DNA from: CAYTLW01 sp964438735
GTDB lineage: Bacteria; Myxococcota_A; UBA9042
Assembly: GCA_964438735.1 (NCBI GenBank)
Contig: CAYTLW010000097.1
Location: 1-29,122, forward strand
Direction of reading: 5' to 3'
Length of the DNA stretch: 29,122 nucleotides
Position numbers and translations under genes: made by a program. The notes beneath the pieces are model-generated. The model saw only the letters and a list, made by a program, of their open reading frames with translations, ran no database searches and was not told where the DNA came from. Below, in pieces: positions 1-7,429 of the stretch. The number at the start of each line of letters is the position of its first letter. Position 1 is the stretch's first letter.

Positions 1-45
1 CACCATCAGCCAAGGGTACGGAGGGCGGCGTGACCGGGTTGTGGA

Positions 46-213
46 TCACACCCCCCTGAAGTACCCGTTGTAGTCAGTGATCGCCAACAGCTCGCCGGAC
101 ACCTCCACAAGGTGTCGCCACTCGTCTTCTTCTACCGGTGCGCCGCCATCCAACAACTGGCGCAATGCGGCCGCCTGGACAGCGTCGACCGCGGTGTCGG
201 TCGGTACGGTCAT
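46..213 (-). CDS. Small hypothetical protein, 55 aa
   Basis: A short acidic protein beginning MTVPTDTAVDAVQAAALRQL and ending DYNGYFRGV. I do not recognise a family. The internal ATG at 213 was chosen over more upstream in-frame codons because AGGAG lies 8 bases before it, and the extra upstream residues are Arg/Cys-rich and look like non-coding translation. The remaining sequence has an amphipathic helical look (AVQAAALRQLLDG, EEDEWRHLVEVSGELLAI), with no signal peptide or membrane segment. It lies downstream of the hydrolase lipoprotein gene on the same strand, with a hairpin between them, so it is probably transcribed separately. The good ribosome binding site and protein-like composition support a real gene. 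Confidence 0.55.
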   Translation of the reverse strand: MTVPTDTAVDAVQAAALRQLLDGGAPVEEDEWRHLVEVSGELLAITDYNGYFRGV

Positions 214-363
214 GAGTAGGGCTCCTGCATGGGCAGGCGCAGAGAACTCCGATGAACTCCCCCGGCTCAACGAGGCCCGTGCGCCGCGGCAGGGTTGCCG
301 GCATTTAGGATGCAGTCCAGCGAGATAAGGCAAGTCCGTATGACTTCAAAGTATTATGGTACA

Positions 364-382
364 TGCCCGGGACTACCGGGCA
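364..382 (-). terminator. Hairpin downstream of the hydrolase lipoprotein gene
   Basis: A perfect 7-bp stem, TGCCCGG-gacta-CCGGGCA, begins 18 bases past the stop codon of the minus-strand hydrolase gene. Read on the minus strand it is followed by an A/T-rich stretch (ACCATAATACTTT) but not a clean T-tract. Intrinsic terminator is the most likely role given its position, but the weak tract leaves doubt. Confidence 0.45.
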
Positions 383-400
383 GTCGCTGTACGAACACGG

Positions 401-2956
401 CTACAAGCCGGTGGCGAACGCCGCTGCGGGGTGCCAGGTGGCGTCGAAGTTGCCGGCAGCGGCCAGGCCCGTCTCGCGGAAGATGATGAAGTCGGGCATG
501 CCCGAACGCGATGAAAATGGCACCAGGCTGTAGAGCAGGCGGCGCTTTCCGGGAGGCGCCACGATCGCGGCGCCGAGGCGGTCACCCGCGTCCCAGATCA
601 GCTGCATGGCGGCGTTGTCGAAGCCCTTGCCGCCGAGACTGACCCCCTTGTCATCCCAGGAGGCCCAGACCGGTGCCCCTGCCTTGTCGGGCGTTCGACC
701 GAGGTGGATCAGGTTGTGGGACTTGGCGATGCTGTCCTTGAGCGCCGAGGCTGGCAATGCGCATGCCGAGCCATTGCCGATGATGGCCCAGTGGGTCGAC
801 AGGTAGGCTGCGAAGTCGCGGTATTCCGCCGCGCCATCGGGCCACACCCAGCACCATGGCCGATGCATGACCTGGTTGAAGGGCCCATGCACGCCCGGTC
901 GCTTGCCATCGGTGGGACCGATGACCAGTGGGCCGTCGGGCAGCTGGTACACCTTGCCGTCTACATCGATGGACATGGGCCCTTTGCTGCGCAGGGCAGC
1001 GCCGTCGATCTCGAGCGTGCGCACGTTTTTGGTCGACACTTTGACCGTGGCGCCGTCAAAGATGGACTGCACCACACAATCCTGCAGCGGGCTCTCGGCC
1101 GAACGAATGCGCGCGAAGCTGTAGCGGTCTGTATACCAGGGGCCCGGGCTCTGGAAGCGGAACGAGAGCTCGACCGGATCCAACTGGCGATTCTTCATCA
1201 GGTCGAACAGGGGCGGCCAGTCGACGCAATCGGCGCCCTCGGCTTTGTCGCCATTCCACCAATGGCCGGCGCCCTTCTCCCAGTGTTTGTGTACGTCCTT
1301 GGCCACGCCGGCGGCTTTGCCATGCATCTTCAGGCCCTCGCTCCACGGCACGTTGTTGTCGGCCGTGCCGTGGATCACATAGACCCCGCGGTCGGCGACG
1401 TTCTGGATGAAGGAAGACGTATCGCTGTGGGCGCGTGCTCGGGCGAACGGCCCGCTCGGTTTGCCCGAGCCGCCATAGGTGTAGAAGCTATCCCAGCCAG
1501 CGCTGGGCCCGATAACGGCGAAACGACCGGCGTGATGCACGCCAAACTGCCAGGTGCCGTGACCGCCCATGGAGTGGCCGGTGACGTAGACGCGCGTGGT
1601 GTCAATACCGAAGCGCGCGATGGCGTCGTCCAAGGCCGCCAGCCCGTTCAAGTGCCCCCACTCCTCCCAATCGAATCCGAATGGGCGGCGATTCGTCGGC
1701 GCAACCAGGTAGAGCCAGTCCTTGGCGCCGTAACTCTTCGCCTGGCCGATGGCCTGGACGCCCGCGCCGTGCAGCGACAGCGCGAGCGCGTAGCTGGTCT
1801 TGGGGTTGTAGTTCTTGGGTGGGTGCACACCGTAGTATTGGATCGAACGATCCACCGGCGAGCGGAAGGTCTGCCGATAGGGCTTGTCGGCCGCCGTGAG
1901 CGGCAGCTTTACCGTCTGCTCGTAGGCGCTCTTCATGCCCTCTACTTCGAGACGTAGCGTCACCTCGACGTCCTTATCTTCTTCGGTCCAGGCCGCCTTG
2001 GGCACCAACCTGAAACCGATATGCGTCGTCGCAAGTGGAGCGGCCGCTGGCCAGACGACCTGGCTGCCCTTCCAGCGGTCATCTTCCATGACCCGCGCGC
2101 GCACCTCGACGGCGCTTTCATCGCCCAGATTGAGCAGCGGCACGCCCAGCCAGTCGGAATCGTCATGGCCCACCCTCAGGTGCGGAGGGGTCATGTCGCG
2201 GTGGTTGAGGATCAACATGCGTTCCGTCTCTTCCATGGCCAGGCGGACCTTGCGACCGCCACGAACCCGCGCCGCAAATACCACCCCGGGATCCAGCCGG
2301 ATGGGAACGCGCGCCTTGCCATGGCCATACAGGTCCCCGGGAAAGCGTTTCTTGCCCGCCCACGCACGCCATACGTTGTCGACCCGACTCACCACTCGGG
2401 TGGTCGAACCCACAGCCGGCACAACGACGAGCCACGCGGTATTGGACTGATTGCCAAACGGGCCGAAAGCTCCCTTGTCATCCACCTTCGTGGCCTTCCA
2501 CGTCAGCCCATAGGCCTGCTCGCCATCCTTGGGCGGAACGAAGGTGCCGGCGATCAAGGCCGGTGACACCAGGTCGGGGGCACCGGATCCGGGTATCGCC
2601 ATTACCCACCCCGTCACCGTCAACGGCTGGGGCATGGTTGCGCTGCTCGCGGGCAGGTCCAGCGTCTTCAACTGGGGATCGTAGGCGTAGATACCAGGAT
2701 CCTGGCCGGGATCCACCGTCGTCGAGCTGTCTGTGGCCGAAACATCCTGCACGCCACCGATGTCGTCGCTGGATGACGAATCCACAACGACGTCCCAGAC
2801 GCCACCATCTTCGTCGCCCACATCCTGGGCACCACCATCTCCGGTTCCGCCGTCAGAAACCGCATCATCGGCCGCGCCGCCACCGGTGCAGCCAGCGGCG
2901 CATGCCAGGACGATGATAAATGGCCAACTTCCGATCCACCGAGTCGCACGACGCAT
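401..2956 (-). CDS. Secreted alpha/beta-hydrolase (esterase / prolyl-oligopeptidase-like) lipoprotein
   Basis: An 851-aa protein. The ATG at 2956 follows GAGGAG by 5 bases and starts a lipoprotein signal (MRRATRWIGSWPFIIVLACA) with lipid-acceptor Cys23. An earlier in-frame start would place 32 Arg/Cys-rich residues before it and is rejected. After the Cys comes an Asp/Gly/Ser linker to about residue 90, then a mainly beta region. The hydrolase core spans about 365-600: LSLHGAG (oxyanion loop), nucleophile elbow GHSMGGHG with Ser462, HGTADNNVP with Asp533, and GAGHWWNG with His565. This is a full Ser-Asp-His triad in the order of feruloyl-esterase, PHB-depolymerase and S9-type hydrolases. A further ~280 residues follow the core and I cannot assign them. 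The substrate is unknown. Surface-anchored polymer or ester hydrolysis is an inference from the lipobox and fold. Confidence 0.85.
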   Translation of the reverse strand: MRRATRWIGSWPFIIVLACAAGCTGGGAADDAVSDGGTGDGGAQDVGDEDGGVWDVVVDSSSSDDIGGVQDVSATDSSTTVDPGQDPGIYAYDPQLKTLDLPASSATMPQPLTVTGWVMAIPGSGAPDLVSPALIAGTFVPPKDGEQAYGLTWKATKVDDKGAFGPFGNQSNTAWLVVVPAVGSTTRVVSRVDNVWRAWAGKKRFPGDLYGHGKARVPIRLDPGVVFAARVRGGRKVRLAMEETERMLILNHRDMTPPHLRVGHDDSDWLGVPLLNLGDESAVEVRARVMEDDRWKGSQVVWPAAAPLATTHIGFRLVPKAAWTEEDKDVEVTLRLEVEGMKSAYEQTVKLPLTAADKPYRQTFRSPVDRSIQYYGVHPPKNYNPKTSYALALSLHGAGVQAIGQAKSYGAKDWLYLVAPTNRRPFGFDWEEWGHLNGLAALDDAIARFGIDTTRVYVTGHSMGGHGTWQFGVHHAGRFAVIGPSAGWDSFYTYGGSGKPSGPFARARAHSDTSSFIQNVADRGVYVIHGTADNNVPWSEGLKMHGKAAGVAKDVHKHWEKGAGHWWNGDKAEGADCVDWPPLFDLMKNRQLDPVELSFRFQSPGPWYTDRYSFARIRSAESPLQDCVVQSIFDGATVKVSTKNVRTLEIDGAALRSKGPMSIDVDGKVYQLPDGPLVIGPTDGKRPGVHGPFNQVMHRPWCWVWPDGAAEYRDFAAYLSTHWAIIGNGSACALPASALKDSIAKSHNLIHLGRTPDKAGAPVWASWDDKGVSLGGKGFDNAAMQLIWDAGDRLGAAIVAPPGKRRLLYSLVPFSSRSGMPDFIIFRETGLAAAGNFDATWHPAAAFATGL

Positions 2957-3056
2957 GACCACTCCTCTGCAGGCGCATCTTTCTACACATTCGGCGCCCA
3001 CGCGCGGCGCATTGTACGCGCTCGCGTCTCCAATCGCACGCCTGGAACGCATCCGG

Positions 3057-3072
3057 CGTCATAACATTGACG
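3057..3072. promoter_or_regulatory. Small inverted repeat in a divergent promoter region
   Basis: CGTCA-taacat-TGACG is a perfect 5-bp inverted repeat in the 230-bp gap between the divergently transcribed hydrolase lipoprotein and J-domain genes. The gap is visibly richer in A/T than the flanking genes, as expected for promoters. The repeat could be an operator, but arms this short can arise by chance. Confidence 0.25.
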
Positions 3073-3151
3073 AAATACGAAGACTGGAGTCCGACGCATG
3101 TTGCAACTGTGTCAAATCTGAACATTTACACCGCGAGCAGAAGTTCGTAGG

Positions 3152-3179
3152 TTGCCGCAGATTCAGAAATCGCGATTCT
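3152..3179 (+). promoter_or_regulatory. Possible sigma-70-like promoter of the J-domain gene
   Basis: TTGCCG (3152-3157) and GATTCT (3174-3179) are separated by 16 bases. The predicted start of transcription, about 7 bases further on, falls almost on the GTG at 3187. No Shine-Dalgarno sequence precedes that codon, so a leaderless or near-leaderless mRNA is possible. The -10 match is weak. Confidence 0.25.
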
Positions 3180-3186
3180 CCTCGCA

Positions 3187-4008
3187 GTGAGACGACGAAT
3201 GGTTCAGCCGCCCCGGGCGCGTACACATGCAAATCAAACGCCACGAGGACCGGCGTCAGCGCTGGCCACGTTGGAACGCGTATTGTGGCAGGCCGACAAT
3301 GGCGGCGACGCCCTGGCGATTATCGGTCTGGACGCGGACACGACGCCCGCAGACGTGCAAAAGACCTACCTCAACATGGTTCGACTGTTGCACCCGGACC
3401 AACCCGTATTCATCAAGAAGGGGCTTACAGTCGAAGCCACGCGCGCCATGGCCGCGCTGAATCAGGCCCACGCCCAGTTGATGTCCGGCAAGGCGCCCAC
3501 GAATGGCACAGGCCAGCAAACCAAGGTCGGTACAAATCCCACCGACGATGCGTCGGTAGCGGCAGGCCTTATCGAACAGGCCCGGACGATGTTGAACGGC
3601 CGCGCATGGGCGCGAGCTGAGGATAACCTGCGCCAGGCCCGACAGCTGCTGCAGGGACGTCTCGACAGCCGTTGCGACGTCCTGCTGGCGTGGGCCATCT
3701 GGAACAACGCCGACCGCGACGCCGACCAGCGCGACGAGGAGGCGTTGACGTTGTGGAAGAAGGTCATCGACCGGCAGGGTGAGCGGCGACATCGTGCGCT
3801 GGCCCACTTCTACATGGCCGTAAGATTGCGCAGCCGCGGGCGCGAAGATCGGGCGATCGTGCACGCCGAAAAAGCCGTCGACCTGGACCCCCGACTCCAC
3901 GAGGCGGACAGTCTGTTGCGGTTGCTGCTGCGGCGCGAAGAGAGAGGTCAGGGTCGCGGTGGAAAGGAAAAAGTGGGATTCTGGGCGCGACTCCTGGGTC
4001 GTGATTAA
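3187..4008 (+). CDS. J-domain-like protein with C-terminal TPR-like helices
   Basis: A 273-aa protein. Residues 41-100 resemble a DnaJ J-domain: DALAIIGLDADTTPADVQKT, then YLNMVRLLHPD with the HPD signature at 69-71, then a helix ending AALNQAHAQLM. The HPD motif is what stimulates DnaK-type ATPases in the family. Residues about 125-255 are Ala/Arg/Leu-rich helical repeats of TPR type (for example LAHFYMAVRLRSRGREDRAI and AEKAVDLDPRLHEADSLL). There is no signal peptide or zinc-finger domain, so it is a cytoplasmic type-III-like J-protein rather than DnaJ itself. The start is uncertain: GTG at 3187 or ATG at 3199, neither with a Shine-Dalgarno sequence. The next gene begins 42 bases downstream on the same strand, so the two may be co-transcribed. 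Partner and client are unknown. Confidence 0.8.
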   Translation: MRRRMVQPPRARTHANQTPRGPASALATLERVLWQADNGGDALAIIGLDADTTPADVQKTYLNMVRLLHPDQPVFIKKGLTVEATRAMAALNQAHAQLMSGKAPTNGTGQQTKVGTNPTDDASVAAGLIEQARTMLNGRAWARAEDNLRQARQLLQGRLDSRCDVLLAWAIWNNADRDADQRDEEALTLWKKVIDRQGERRHRALAHFYMAVRLRSRGREDRAIVHAEKAVDLDPRLHEADSLLRLLLRREERGQGRGGKEKVGFWARLLGRD

Positions 4009-4050
4009 GCGACCGGAACGCGACCTCGGCCACCATCCCACGTAGCGTGC

Positions 4051-5451
4051 ATGACCGGCAGCGCCACAAATGACGGCCCGACTCATTCGACGCGGCGGCC
4101 CGGCCTGCCCGCGTTGTTGGCCTTCATCGCGGCCGCCTGCACCGCCGTTGGCTACGGCCTGCTGCACGACCGGATGCACATCCACTACCTGGACGATGCC
4201 TGGACCATGTCCTTCGCGTGGACCTGGATGCGCGAGGGCCTGGCCGTGGATCGCGTCTACCGCGCTGACTCGGCGCTCACTTTCGGGCACCTGCAGTTCG
4301 CCATCTACGGCACGCTGTTGGACCTGCTGGGTTGGACCCGCTCGAACGCGCTCTGGATCTCTACGGCGCTGATGTTCGCAAGCGCGATGGCCTGGTATGG
4401 CATCTGCCGGGCCATCGAGTGGACGAAGGAGCGAGCCTGGACCGTCGCCCTGGCCTTGGTCCTGCTGCATAAATGCGTCGAGGCGGCCAACCTGGCACGT
4501 CCAGACGCCCTGGTCCTGCTGTTCATCTCCCTGTCGCTGCTCGCCCTGATCCGCAGCCGCCCGCTGCTCGCCGGTCTGCTGACCATGGCGGCCATCGAGG
4601 TCCACCCCATCGGCGCGGTGGCGCTGTTCTACCAGGCCGCCTGGCTGATTCACGCGCGCCAAAGTTGGTCGTCAGATCGGCGCAGCGGCGTACGCCTGTT
4701 GGCAGCGCTCGCCGGTGGCCTGTTGTTGGGAGCCGCGGCGATCTACATGACGCGCCCGGACATGTTCAGCTGGCAACGCTTGACCTCTATGGCCGGTCGC
4801 GCCGGACAGGTGCACGGGCCGGCGCGCAGCGAATTCACGTGGTTGGATCGTCATTTCAAGTACCACTCCCACGTGGAGCTGGCCGTCTTCAGTCTGGCCG
4901 CCGTCGCGCACCTCGTTCAGCGATCGTGGCGGCGCAGCCCGCTGCCGCTGCTCTGGTTGGTCGCCATCGGAGTCGCCGCACTCGTCATCCGCCGTCCCAA
5001 CGGCTTCTACGTGCTGATGGCCTTCCCGGCCTTCGTCATCTTGACGGTCAGCGCCCTTCGCAACGCGGCGGCCTTGCGCGTGGCGTTGTTCATCCTGCTG
5101 GTGTCGTTCGTGATCCGCGCCGGCGACACCTGGCAGCAGCGTCCCAACTACGACCTGGACGCCAATACCAGCCGAGTCGTGCAGCTGGTGCCTGATGACG
5201 GCCTGGCAGTGGTCGGCCTGGACGACTTCTGGTTCGGCTTCCGCCAGCGGCGCTTTGTGCCCGCCAACTACGCCGGCGACTTCGAGGCCCTCGACCTGCC
5301 CGGGTTCTACCTGGTGGACTCGACCATGAAGCCGCGTGGGCTGCGCAAGCTCCGCAAGCGCTTCGGCCAGCGCTACCAGGCCGAACCGGTCGCGACCTTC
5401 GCGGGCGCAGCCGGTGAGCGGATCACGATCGCTCGCCTGCGACGATTCTGA
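4051..5451 (+). CDS. Polytopic membrane protein, GT-C (GT39/ArnT-like) glycosyltransferase candidate
   Basis: A 466-aa protein with about ten hydrophobic segments between residues 19 and 370 and a soluble C-terminal tail of roughly 90 residues. The first loop carries HYLDDAWTM, with an acidic pair at Asp48-Asp49 directly after transmembrane segment 1. That is the position of the catalytic acidic motif in GT-C lipid-linked sugar transferases (PMT, ArnT and relatives). The alternating membrane layout with short Arg-containing loops also fits GT-C. The tail contains GLAVVGLDDFWFGFRQRRFV and ends basic. Donor and acceptor sugars cannot be inferred. No clear ribosome binding site precedes the ATG. 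A generic polytopic membrane protein without transferase activity is the main alternative. Confidence 0.75.
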   Translation: MTGSATNDGPTHSTRRPGLPALLAFIAAACTAVGYGLLHDRMHIHYLDDAWTMSFAWTWMREGLAVDRVYRADSALTFGHLQFAIYGTLLDLLGWTRSNALWISTALMFASAMAWYGICRAIEWTKERAWTVALALVLLHKCVEAANLARPDALVLLFISLSLLALIRSRPLLAGLLTMAAIEVHPIGAVALFYQAAWLIHARQSWSSDRRSGVRLLAALAGGLLLGAAAIYMTRPDMFSWQRLTSMAGRAGQVHGPARSEFTWLDRHFKYHSHVELAVFSLAAVAHLVQRSWRRSPLPLLWLVAIGVAALVIRRPNGFYVLMAFPAFVILTVSALRNAAALRVALFILLVSFVIRAGDTWQQRPNYDLDANTSRVVQLVPDDGLAVVGLDDFWFGFRQRRFVPANYAGDFEALDLPGFYLVDSTMKPRGLRKLRKRFGQRYQAEPVATFAGAAGERITIARLRRF

Positions 5452-5476
5452 GGCAAAGATCGTGTCATTGTTGACG

Positions 5477-5502
5477 CCTGGGTCCCAAACTATGGACCCG
5501 GG
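5477..5502. terminator. Stem-loop between the GT-C-like and FHA-GGDEF genes
   Basis: CCTGGGTCC and GGACCCGGG form a 9-bp stem (one G-U wobble) around an 8-base loop, 25 bases after the GT-C-like stop codon and 48 bases before the GTG of the next gene. There is no T-tract after it. It may be a weak terminator, an mRNA-stability element or a regulatory palindrome. Confidence 0.35.
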
Positions 5503-5550
5503 CTCAGCTTGCTGCCATACTGCCCGACGCAACCAAACGGCGGGGCTTTC

Positions 5551-6600
5551 GTGGAGCACAAGCGACGCGACCAGTTCAAAGAAACCACCGTGCGGGTCCG
5601 GGAGGATCCGCTGGAAGCCACCCGTACCGCCCCCAAGCGCCCGTGCCTCGTCGTCATCGCCGGGCTGGACGCGGGCAACTCCATCAACGTAAGCGGCAGA
5701 CCGGTGCGGGTTGGGCGTGACGATGAATGCAGCCTGTCGCTGCGCGATGACGGCGTGTCCAGACACCACGTCGAGGTCGTGCTGCGCGACGACAATCGCC
5801 TGGAGGTGCAGGACCTGGGCAGCAGCAACGGCACCTTCATCGACGGCCGGCAGATCGCGCGGACGGAGATCGCGCCGGGCCAGAAGTTCACCATCGGACT
5901 GAACTCGGTCATCCGGTTCGAGATCCAGGATGGCTACGACCAGGCCTACCACCGCCAGATGTACGACGCGCGGGTGCGTGACTGGCTCACAGGCGCCCAC
6001 AATCGAAGGTACTTCGACGAACAGCTGCCCGTGGCGTTATCTCACGCGAGCAGACAACGGCGCTCCCTGTCTGTCCTGCTGCTGGACGTGGACCATTTCA
6101 AACGGGTCAATGACGAACATGGGCACGCAGTGGGTGACGCCGTACTGGTCGCCCTCGGCCGCACCATGCGAGAGGTCTTGCGGGCCGAAGACCTGCTCGC
6201 CCGCATCGGCGGCGAGGAGTTCGCCGTCCTCGCCCACGACACCGACTTCGATGGCGCCTGCCGGCTGGCCGAGCGTTTGCGGGTGCACGTCGGTCGCCTG
6301 CAGGTGATCCACTCGGACGAGTCCGACCCGATTGTGGTGACCGTCAGCATCGGCGGGGTCGCCGTACGTCCCAGCGCCACCGCGGACATGCACGATGTGC
6401 TGGCCGCCAGCGACGGCAACCTCTATGCCGCCAAGGAAGCGGGGCGCAATCGAGAGCGTGTGTCGCTGTTGGAGGACGCCAGTGAGGCAGCAGCGTCGCG
6501 CCGACACGTCATGAGTACCTATCGATTCGGCCACCGCGCCATCGAGCAGGCGGCCACGTCGGTCGGTCTCGGGGTGGACGATCTCCTCAAGAGGCGGTAA
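5551..6600 (+). CDS. FHA-GGDEF diguanylate cyclase
   Basis: A 349-aa protein taken from GTG at 5551, which has a GGCGGGG stretch before it; a TTG at 5509 is possible but unsupported. Residues about 32-125 form an FHA domain, with VRVGRDDECSLS, then SRHHVEV (70-76), then SSNGTFIDG, the phosphothreonine-peptide loop residues of the family. Residues about 140-305 form a GGDEF domain: RDWLTGAHNRRYF, LLDVDHFKRVNDEHGHAVGD, and the active-site loop RIGGEEF (GGEEF at 220-224), which should be competent to make c-di-GMP from GTP. RAED lies exactly five residues before GGEEF, matching the RxxD product-inhibition I-site. A 30-residue tail follows. The protein is probably cytoplasmic, linking Ser/Thr-kinase signalling through FHA to c-di-GMP output. 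Kinase and targets are not in this window. Confidence 0.93.
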   Translation: MEHKRRDQFKETTVRVREDPLEATRTAPKRPCLVVIAGLDAGNSINVSGRPVRVGRDDECSLSLRDDGVSRHHVEVVLRDDNRLEVQDLGSSNGTFIDGRQIARTEIAPGQKFTIGLNSVIRFEIQDGYDQAYHRQMYDARVRDWLTGAHNRRYFDEQLPVALSHASRQRRSLSVLLLDVDHFKRVNDEHGHAVGDAVLVALGRTMREVLRAEDLLARIGGEEFAVLAHDTDFDGACRLAERLRVHVGRLQVIHSDESDPIVVTVSIGGVAVRPSATADMHDVLAASDGNLYAAKEAGRNRERVSLLEDASEAAASRRHVMSTYRFGHRAIEQAATSVGLGVDDLLKRR

Positions 6601-6617
6601 GCGACCGCCGCGACCAG

Positions 6618-7262
6618 TCAGTTCGGTTGCGCAGCTCCATCGGCAGACTCGGATTCCAGGCGGTCGACGATCGCGTCCACGAGCCAGTGAAGATGCTCTC
6701 TCCGCTCGGCCACCGCAGCTGGTGCCAGCGGATCGCCCTCCCAGGCGCCCGCCAGCGCGGGCGCATACGTGAAGTAGTTGATCACCGCCCCGGAGAAGGT
6801 GACGAAGAACTGGCGCGCGGCGAGGGCCCCTTGAAATCCACCCACTTCGTCCAATGAACGGGTGGTGGCGGACTGCAGCATCTCGATGTTGCGCTGAATC
6901 AACCCGATGTGTTCACCGCTGCCAGCGACGAGACCCTGGACGAGCCTGGCGTAGCCTACGTTGGCGGCCATGAAGTCCAGGTAGGTGTCGATCATGCGAT
7001 GCAGGCGCGTGCGCAGGTCGCCCGCCCCGGCCAGCGCCTGCACGATCGCGCCCTGGTGGCCGTCGTAGTAGCGCTGCAGGACGCGTTCGAACAAGCGCTC
7101 CTTGCTGCGGAAGTAGTAGAACACCAGGGCCTTGTTGACCCCGGCCCGTTCGGCCACCTCGCGCACGCTCGTGGCGGCATAACCCGCCTCCGCAAACAGG
7201 GTATCCGCCGCCTGCAGAATCCTGGCTTCCCGCCCTTTGTCATCGACTCGTTGTCTGGCCAT
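6618..7262 (-). CDS. TetR/AcrR-family transcriptional regulator
   Basis: A 214-aa protein of normal TetR length. The DNA-binding domain is clear: ARILQAADTLFAEAGYAATS, then the helix-turn-helix and the family-typical LVFYYFRSKERLFERVL (residues about 30-60). The C-terminal ligand-binding part is all-helical and hydrophobic, with MIDTYLDFMAANVGYARLVQ and FFVTFSGAVINYFTYAP. The ATG at 7262 follows GAGGTGAC. It is transcribed divergently from the ThDP-enzyme operon across a 167-bp gap holding two tandem pseudo-palindromes. TetR genes in this arrangement usually repress both themselves and the divergent operon until a small-molecule ligand binds. The ligand is probably the substrate or product of that operon. 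Its 3' end lies 17 bases from the convergent FHA-GGDEF stop codon. Confidence 0.95.
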   Translation of the reverse strand: MARQRVDDKGREARILQAADTLFAEAGYAATSVREVAERAGVNKALVFYYFRSKERLFERVLQRYYDGHQGAIVQALAGAGDLRTRLHRMIDTYLDFMAANVGYARLVQGLVAGSGEHIGLIQRNIEMLQSATTRSLDEVGGFQGALAARQFFVTFSGAVINYFTYAPALAGAWEGDPLAPAAVAERREHLHWLVDAIVDRLESESADGAAQPN

Positions 7263-7313
7263 GTCACCTCGGTGGGCTGTGGGGTCGCTCTGCCCCAGCT
7301 CCTGGAGCCTATC

Positions 7314-7342
7314 TTAACCGTACGGTTTGACCAAGCGGTTAA
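7314..7342. promoter_or_regulatory. Tandem TetR-type operators
   Basis: Two 16-bp pseudo-palindromes overlap by three bases: TTAACCGTACGGTTTG (7314-7329) and TTGACCAAGCGGTTAA (7327-7342). Both fit TTnACC-N4-GGTTnn, and their centres are 13 bp apart. The core AACCGTACGGTT is a perfect 12-bp palindrome. The outer arms CTTAACCG (7313-7320) and CGGTTAAG (7336-7343) make the whole element symmetrical. Its location between tetR and the operon, and its similarity to ACCG/CGGT-type TetR sites, make it the likely binding site for two repressor dimers. Confidence 0.75.
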
Positions 7343-7355
7343 GTTCTGCTATTTC
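7327..7355 (+). promoter_or_regulatory. Candidate sigma-70-like promoter of the ThDP operon, overlapping the operator
   Basis: TTGACC (7327-7332) matches five of six -35 bases. It is followed after 17 bases by TATTTC (7350-7355), preceded by TG one base upstream as in extended -10 elements. The -35 hexamer lies inside the second operator half, so repressor binding would block polymerase. The start codon is 75 bases downstream. Confidence 0.45.
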
Positions 7356-7429
7356 ACAGCTCACGCCGGCCACGCATCGCCGGCAAAGAAACACCGGCCC
7401 GAACCACAGGCCACCAAAAGGAGACCCAC

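Noticed and set aside
704..1957. 417-codon plus-strand open frame opposite the hydrolase gene
   Set aside because: The minus strand contains an intact Ser-Asp-His triad and signal peptide; the plus frame has neither motif nor ribosome binding site.
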